DNA of 33,964 nt, from assembly GCF_001908205.1 (NCBI RefSeq), contig NZ_LGHL01000024.1:1-33964 (forward strand), written 5' to 3'. The notes below the pieces were generated by a model. That model made no database searches. It was not told the DNA's origin and saw nothing but the letters and a program-made list of their open reading frames with translations. The stretch's first letter is position 1, and every line of letters starts with the position of its first letter. This document shows, one piece after another, positions 30,420-33,964 of this stretch. The DNA is from Bradyrhizobium sp. NAS80.1. Its GTDB lineage: Bacteria; Pseudomonadota; Alphaproteobacteria; Rhizobiales; Xanthobacteraceae. Both the position numbers and the translations under genes were made by a program.

Positions 30420-31583
30420 ATGGCGGACATCCCGGTAGACACGACGACAGCGGAGCCGGCCGCGGCGCACGCCCCGCCGCGGCTCCTGTTCATCGACAAC
30501 ATCCGCTGGTCCATGATCCTGCTCGTTCTGAGCATGCACGCGTCCGACACCTACAGCCCGTTCGGCAATTGGTACTACGTGGACCGGCAGGCGACGGGCT
30601 TCGGGACGGCGCTGTTCTTCGGCATCTACCAGAGCTTCCTGCAGGCGTTCTTCATGGCGGTGTTGTTCTTCATCGCCGGCTATTTCGCTGCGGCATCGTT
30701 TGACCGGAAGGGGTTTTCGACCTTCGCCCGTGACCGGTTGTTCCGACTTGGCGTGCCGACCCTGGTCTACATGTTCGTGATCGGTCCGCTCACGCAGTAT
30801 TTCCTGTCGCACACCTGGGGGCGCGGCGGCTTCGGCCATCAATGGTTGACCCATCTTGCGGATGGCGAGTGGCTGTCCGAGACCGGGCCGATGTGGTTCT
30901 GCGCCGTGCTGCTGCTGTTCTCGCTTGTCTACGGCCTGATCCGGCGGTTGGGATGGCAGGAGCGGGCGGTTGTGCTGCGCGGACCGATGGTCGTGGTCTT
31001 CGTGGTGCTCATGGCGGCCGCCACCTTTGCCGTACGCATCGCCCTGCAGGCCGGCACGTCAGTGCTCAACGTTCATCCCGGCGATCTGCCGCAATATCTT
31101 CTGATGTTCGCGGCCGGGGCCCATGGTTATCGCGGCAACTGGATGACGGGGCTTGCCGAGCGTTCCTGTCTGCGCTGGGGAGCGCTGGCGCTGGCCGTCT
31201 CGGCGCCCTTGTTCGCGGCGCTGGTGCTGTTTGGCGGCGGCCTCGAGGGCGACACCGCGCTTTATGCGGGCGGCTTCAACCTCGTCAGCGCCGGCAAGTG
31301 CCTGTGGGAGGCGCTCGTCTGTGTCGGCATGGGCTTCTTGATCCTGGCCGTCTACCATCGCTATTTCGGCACACAAGGTCCGGTCGCCAAATGGCTCTCG
31401 GACAATGCGTTCGGCGTCTACCTGATCCATCCGCCGATCCTGATCGGCTTTGCCTTGTTGCTGCACGCGTTGTTGCTTGGTGCGATTACCAAGGCGATCC
31501 TGCTGACGATGCTGGCGGCAGTCGGGAGCTTTGCGGTATCCGCCCTAATCTTGCGGAGATCACCGCTGCGCGCGATCATTTAG
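30420..31583 (+). CDS. Acyltransferase 3 family membrane protein
   Basis: The 387-residue protein has about ten membrane segments and belongs to the acyltransferase_3 family (OafA/NodX/MdoC-like), which O-acylates sugars, glycans or lipids at the inner membrane. The N-terminal RLLFIDNIRWSMILLVLSMHASDTYSP segment holds the family His in MHASDTY. AGYFAAASFDRKGFSTFARDRLFRLGVPTLVYMF and the C-terminal AKWLSDNAFGVYLIHPPILIGFAL are also typical. ATG at 30420 follows AGGTGG. A longer frame (from 29832) is an artefact overlapping glcD. Thirty-two bases after glcD, it is probably cotranscribed, but no link to glycolate metabolism is evident. It might modify a surface glycan. Confidence 0.88.
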   Translation: MADIPVDTTTAEPAAAHAPPRLLFIDNIRWSMILLVLSMHASDTYSPFGNWYYVDRQATGFGTALFFGIYQSFLQAFFMAVLFFIAGYFAAASFDRKGFSTFARDRLFRLGVPTLVYMFVIGPLTQYFLSHTWGRGGFGHQWLTHLADGEWLSETGPMWFCAVLLLFSLVYGLIRRLGWQERAVVLRGPMVVVFVVLMAAATFAVRIALQAGTSVLNVHPGDLPQYLLMFAAGAHGYRGNWMTGLAERSCLRWGALALAVSAPLFAALVLFGGGLEGDTALYAGGFNLVSAGKCLWEALVCVGMGFLILAVYHRYFGTQGPVAKWLSDNAFGVYLIHPPILIGFALLLHALLLGAITKAILLTMLAAVGSFAVSALILRRSPLRAII

Positions 31584-31589
31584 AGCGGC

Positions 31590-31622
31590 GCGCGCCGCGG
31601 TCCTGACCGAACCGCGGCGTGC
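31590..31622. terminator. Two-way hairpin between the acyltransferase and ABM genes
   Basis: GCGCGCCGCGGT (31590-31601) and ACCGCGGCGTGC (31611-31622) pair at 11 of 12 positions around a 9-base loop. It lies between two convergent genes, 7 bases after one stop and 10 bases before the other. No T tract flanks it. Confidence 0.65.
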
Positions 31623-31631
31623 AGGCGGCAT

Positions 31632-31970
31632 TTACAGCAGCGCGTATTGCGCCCGCTCGCGCCTTGCCAGCAACGGCAGCGCCCGGCCTGCGATGTGGGT
31701 CTTGAAGTGCGCACTCTCCTGGTGCGCCTTGAAAGCGGCCTCGTCGCGAAACAGTTCGTAGAACAGGAACTGTGCCGGGTTCTCCGTGCCGCGGCTGATC
31801 AGGAACAGCTTCACGCCAGGCTCGCTTTGTGCCTCCGGCAGGAAGCCACGCAGGATCTCGGCGACATTGTCGGCCTGTCCCTCCCTGGCTTCCCACTGCG
31901 CCACGACGAGAAGGCCGCCGCCGCTGGTCGCTTCGCTGACTGTTCGCTGCTTCATTGCCTGTGCGTACAT
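31632..31970 (-). CDS. Antibiotic biosynthesis monooxygenase (ABM) domain protein
   Basis: The 112-residue product has a ferredoxin-like ABM fold: GLLVVAQWEAREGQADNVAE, then ILRGFLPEAQSEPGVKLFLI, FLFYELFRDEAAFKAHQESA and HFKTHIAGRALPLLA. Similar small proteins (YgiN/LsrG types) act on quinones or small enolic compounds without cofactors, or stabilise other enzymes. ATG at 31970 is preceded by ACAGGAG at seven bases; a second ATG five codons later is an alternative. It lies on the opposite strand from the flanking glc genes, splitting glcD from glcEF. Function unknown; a quinone- or aldehyde-handling role is a guess. Confidence 0.88.
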   Translation of the reverse strand: MYAQAMKQRTVSEATSGGGLLVVAQWEAREGQADNVAEILRGFLPEAQSEPGVKLFLISRGTENPAQFLFYELFRDEAAFKAHQESAHFKTHIAGRALPLLARRERAQYALL

Positions 31971-32209
31971 GTCGGAACTCCTGTTAAGAGGGCGTCTGGA
32001 ACAGTTCGATCAATAGCGAAGTCTGGAAGGGAATGGTTCGATGGTGGACGAAGTGACGATGTCGTGCCCGAATCGGCCCGGCCGTCATCCGGCGTGATCG
32101 GGATGGCGGTCTATCTGCCGCATCGCATCCAGGGAGCGGCGCTTTCGGGCGCAAGGCTTTGGCGCGAGAAATTTGATTTTCGTTAGGAATTTGGCTACCG
32201 CCTTTTCCC

Positions 32210-33448
32210 GTGGATACGCTCAAGGTCAGAGACGCCAAAGACGTCGAAGAGGTAGTGCGCGCGGCGATTGCCAATGAGCAGCCGCTCGAGATCATCGGTC
32301 ATGGCAGTAAGCGCGGCATCGGCCATGCGATGGCGACCAACGCCGTGCTCGACGTCTCCGCGCTCAACGCCGTCACCTCCTACGAGCCCAACGAGCTGAT
32401 CATCACGCTCCAGGCCGGCGCGCCGCTGGCCGACGTGCTGTCGCTGATCGATGCCAAGAACCAGCAATTCGCCTTCGAGCCGATGAACACCGCGCCGCTC
32501 CTGGGCACTCCGGCGCTCGGCACCATCGGCGGCATGATCGCGGCCGGGCTCGCCGGTCCGCGGCGCATCAGGGCGGGCGGGGCACGCGACCACCTGCTCG
32601 GGGCGCACGCGGTCTCCGGCTTCGGCGACAGCTTCAAGACTGGCGGCAAGGTGGTGAAGAACGTCACCGGCTACGACCTCTGCAAGCTGCTGGCGGGGTC
32701 CTGGGGTACCCTGTCGGTCATGACCGAGGTCACGCTGAAGGTGATGCCGAAGCCCGAAGCCGAGCGGACGCTGCTGCTCCGCGGGCTCGACGATGTCGCC
32801 GCCAACAAGGCGATGACCGCGGCGCTCGGCTCGCCCTTCGACGTGTCCGCCGCCGCGCATCTGCCGAAATCGGCGTTCCGGGCCAAGACCGACGGACTTG
32901 GTGATATCGCGGGCCAGGGCGAGGCGCTGACCGTGCTGCGGCTCGAGGGGATCACGGCTTCCGCCGCCCACCGCGCCGGATCGCTGCGCGAATTGCTGGC
33001 GCCGTTCGGGACCGCGACGCTGGTCGAGGACCTGGCGTCCGCGGCGCTGTGGGCCACGATCCGCGACGTCTTGCCCTTCGCGACAAGCGGCGCGTTGGGG
33101 GCCTGGCCGGTCTGGCGAATCGTCTGTCCGCCGGCATCAGGTGCGGCGCTCGGGACGCAATTGGCGCGCGAGACCGGGGGCGACGTGATCTACGATTGGG
33201 GCGGCGGGCTGATCTGGGCGGCATTGCCGCCGAAGCCGGACGCGCACGCCCCGGTCGTGCGCCAGCGCGCGGATGCCTTGGGCGGACACGCGATGCTGAT
33301 CCGGGCTGCCGAGGATGTCAGGCGCGATGTCGACGTTTTCCATCCGCAGGCGCCCGGCATTGCCGCGCTGAGCGAACGGGTGCGCACCAGCTTCGACCCG
33401 AAATCCATTCTCAACCGGGGCCGGCTGACGCGGGGCGCTGCGGCATGA
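32210..33448 (+). CDS. glcE: Glycolate oxidase FAD-binding subunit
   Basis: The 412-residue protein is the second flavin subunit of the glycolate oxidase. Its FAD-binding (PCMH) segment is visible: LEIIGHGSKRGIGHAMATNA (a GlcE-type variant of the nucleotide-binding loop), ELIITLQAGAPLADVLSLID, and GTPALGTIGGMIAAGLAGPRRIRAGGARDHLLG. VVKNVTGYDLCKLLAGSWGTLSVMTEVTLKVMPKP follows, then the C-terminal FHPQAPGIAALSERVRTSFDPKSILNRGRL. It is shorter than GlcD, as expected. It starts with GTG at 32210 and has no strong ribosome site. It overlaps glcF by four bases (ATGA), so translation of the two is coupled. Confidence 0.95.
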   Translation: MDTLKVRDAKDVEEVVRAAIANEQPLEIIGHGSKRGIGHAMATNAVLDVSALNAVTSYEPNELIITLQAGAPLADVLSLIDAKNQQFAFEPMNTAPLLGTPALGTIGGMIAAGLAGPRRIRAGGARDHLLGAHAVSGFGDSFKTGGKVVKNVTGYDLCKLLAGSWGTLSVMTEVTLKVMPKPEAERTLLLRGLDDVAANKAMTAALGSPFDVSAAAHLPKSAFRAKTDGLGDIAGQGEALTVLRLEGITASAAHRAGSLRELLAPFGTATLVEDLASAALWATIRDVLPFATSGALGAWPVWRIVCPPASGAALGTQLARETGGDVIYDWGGGLIWAALPPKPDAHAPVVRQRADALGGHAMLIRAAEDVRRDVDVFHPQAPGIAALSERVRTSFDPKSILNRGRLTRGAAA

Positions 33449-33964
33449 AGACCGAATTCTCACTGGCGCAGCTCGCCGACCCCGATACCGCGGAAGCCGA
33501 CAAGATCCTGCGCGCCTGCGTCCATTGCGGCTTCTGCACTGCAACCTGTCCGACCTATGTGCTGCTCGGCGACGAGCTCGATAGCCCGCGCGGCCGCATC
33601 TACCTGATCAAGGAAATGCTGGAGAAGGACCAGGCGCCGACGGCGGAGGTGGTCAAGCATATCGACCGCTGCCTGTCGTGCCTGGCCTGCATGACGACCT
33701 GCCCCTCCGGGGTGAACTACATGCACCTCGTGGACCAGGCCCGGGTCAGGATCGAGCAGCGCTATCAGAGGCCGCTCACCGAGCGGCTGCTGCGCCAGGT
33801 GCTGGCCTTCGTCCTGCCGGACCCGAAGCGCTTCCGCGCCAGCATGTGGCTGGCGCGGCTGGCCCGCCCGCTTGCCGTATTCCTGCCGACGCCGAGGCCG
33901 TCGGCCACGCCAGGCCTGATCCAGCGCCTCAAGGCGATGCTTGCGCTGGCCCCACACCGCCTGC
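33445..33964 (+). CDS. glcF: Glycolate oxidase iron-sulfur subunit, N-terminal part (cut by window edge)
   Basis: The ATG at 33445 overlaps the glcE stop by four bases and the frame runs to the window end (173 codons). Two [4Fe-4S] ferredoxin motifs of the GlcF type are present: CVHCGFCTATCP at about residue 25 and CLSCLACMTTCPSGV at about residue 77. Downstream helices with basic and Leu-rich stretches follow. GlcF accepts electrons from the GlcDE flavins and passes them to membrane quinone. The C-terminal CCG domains of the family are beyond the window. No reading-frame damage is seen. Confidence 0.95.
   Translation, partial: MKTEFSLAQLADPDTAEADKILRACVHCGFCTATCPTYVLLGDELDSPRGRIYLIKEMLEKDQAPTAEVVKHIDRCLSCLACMTTCPSGVNYMHLVDQARVRIEQRYQRPLTERLLRQVLAFVLPDPKRFRASMWLARLARPLAVFLPTPRPSATPGLIQRLKAMLALAPHRL

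Noticed and set aside
31984..32295. 103-codon minus-strand frame between the ABM gene and glcE
   Set aside because: It overlaps the start of glcE on the other strand, has no ribosome site, and its Ser/Arg-rich product shows no family features.

Overview
The window is GC-rich, densely coded alphaproteobacterial chromosome. It most resembles Bradyrhizobium or a close relative. This rests on protein style, on the zinc-ligand-free L36 protein, and on three unrelated palindromic intergenic repeat types of the kind scattered through Bradyrhizobium genomes. The genus is inferred from the sequence alone. No tRNA, rRNA, transposase, integrase, phage gene or CRISPR array was seen.

Layout. (1) 1-1268: the N-terminal part of an indolepyruvate ferredoxin oxidoreductase, divergent from an Lrp/AsnC regulator. 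(2) 1379-4622: a minus-strand catabolic operon, read as Ldh2-type dehydrogenase, then NtaA/DszA-type flavin monooxygenase, then fumarylacetoacetate hydrolase family protein. (3) 4930-7950: a 1006-residue GAF-GAF-GAF-GGDEF-EAL protein for cyclic-di-GMP metabolism. (4) 8020-18401: an exopolysaccharide block with galE, a WecG/TagA transferase and a Wzz/ExoP-type co-polymerase in one minus-strand operon, then a methyltransferase, three glycosyltransferases and an O-antigen-ligase/polymerase family membrane protein. (5) 18486-21163: a candidate 44-residue small gene, wrbA, a pirin, and a divergent LysR regulator. (6) 21371-22802: an orphan TctC-type binding protein and a small secreted four-cysteine protein. 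(7) 22957-25088: a minus-strand operon of amidohydrolase, L-2-haloacid dehalogenase and YbaK-type deacylase, headed by a 31-bp near-perfect palindrome. (8) 25378-28629: rpmJ, a secreted TPR protein, two small conserved-looking proteins, an alpha/beta hydrolase and a class I cytochrome c. (9) 28894-33964: glycolate oxidase genes glcD, glcE and glcF (cut by the window end), with an acyltransferase and an ABM-domain monooxygenase between glcD and glcE.

How the parts fit. The polysaccharide block supplies UDP-galactose (GalE), transferases, a polymerase and a chain-length/export co-polymerase. It has no flippase, priming transferase or outer-membrane exporter inside the window, so it is either one part of a larger locus or relies on genes elsewhere. 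The neighbouring cyclic-di-GMP enzyme is a plausible but unproven regulator of it. No clearly new multi-gene defence or mobile system was found. The observations most worth checking are the palindrome-headed dehalogenase operon, the degenerate kinase domain of the Wzz protein, the exact triplication of a GAF unit, and the candidate small gene beside wrbA.
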